This document shows, piece after piece, positions 49,044-49,376 of a stretch of 49,376 nucleotides of DNA. This DNA comes from Terriglobales bacterium. GTDB lineage: Bacteria > Acidobacteriota > Terriglobia > Terriglobales > Acidobacteriaceae. Both the position numbers and the translations under genes were made by a program. The stretch lies in assembly GCA_025927695.1 (NCBI GenBank), contig JAICLA010000002.1, positions 1 to 49,376 on the forward strand, in the 5' to 3' direction. Every line of letters begins with the position of its first letter. The first letter of the stretch is position 1. Under the pieces are notes generated by a model. It was not told the origin of the DNA. It made no database searches and saw nothing but the letters and a program-made list of their open reading frames with translations.

Positions 49044-49376
49044 GATGACGAGTCTGCAGGCTCGTTAGGCGGGCTGGCGCTAGTTCTTCTAGATCGAGGA
49101 GCAGTTTCTTCAAAAACGTTTCAGCATCCACAGACAGACCCTGAGAAACTCTCTGCGCCTCGTGCCAGAGGTCCATTAATCTTTCCTGCAAAAGATCTTG
49201 CAGTTGCTGAGTGAAACTGCGATCGAGGACTTCCGACGCCTTATCCGGCCCGTAGTGCTTCTGAAGGCCCCAGTGGAATAAAGACCCATCCTTTTCCTTC
49301 AGATTGGCGAAGTAATACGTCTTCGCAAGCACGCCGTCAATTTTGTCGAGCGTGTAACGACGAAAATCTTCTTCTG
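48955..49376 (-). CDS. Hypothetical protein, N-terminus beyond the window end
   Basis: Minus-strand frame open to the edge (...EEDFRRYTLDKIDGVLAKTYYFANLKEKDGSLFHWGLQKHYGPDKASEVLDRSFTQQL...); 3' end overlaps the convergent XRE gene by 89 bp. Confidence 0.5.
   Translation of the reverse strand, partial: EEDFRRYTLDKIDGVLAKTYYFANLKEKDGSLFHWGLQKHYGPDKASEVLDRSFTQQLQDLLQERLMDLWHEAQRVSQGLSVDAETFLKKLLLDLEELAPARLTSLQTRHLKSTMAALSEVAAHQHSKSDPLQSQRPGQ

Overview
The window looks like a chromosomal segment of a soil-type Acidobacteriota bacterium; this lineage call is inferred from gene families and style, as no search was run. From left to right: (1) 3' part of rho, a FecR-like exported protein, and an exopolysaccharide/O-antigen locus (O-antigen ligase, TPR plus carbohydrate-binding-like protein, Wzc/GumC-type BY-kinase, glycosyltransferases, Wzx-like flippase, CDP-alcohol phosphatidyltransferase, GtrA); (2) ROK sugar kinase and a cytochrome c maturation set, ccmABCD plus a ccmE whose heme-binding His appears replaced by Cys (CxxxY type), with an M50-like membrane protein between; (3) DEAD-box helicase, Ser/Thr kinase with PD40 repeats, nitroreductase, TldD/TldE pair, PilZ protein, and a LuxR-type regulator with a degenerate receiver (Asp to Glu); (4) tRNA-Ser(GGA), then divergent oxyR-like and katG genes sharing a clear inverted-repeat operator; (5) a compact six-gene operon, RsbR-RsbS-RsbT-(HATPase+PP2C)-(HATPase+HisKA+HATPase+REC+REC)-(REC+PAS+HisKA+HATPase), i.e. 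a stressosome module that seems wired into a His-Asp phosphorelay instead of a sigma-B partner-switch; (6) tRNA-Phe(GAA) with a probable recombinase C-terminal relic reading into the antisense of the tRNA; (7) a second dense signalling region (REC-PilZ, stand-alone REC, dCache-PAS hybrid kinase with two RECs, REC-HD-GYP, HTH-GAF-PAS, hybrid kinase with a duplicated membrane module, Hpt, REC, XRE-S24-like regulator). The best candidate for an under-described system is the stressosome-to-phosphorelay operon at about 30.2-36.5 kb.
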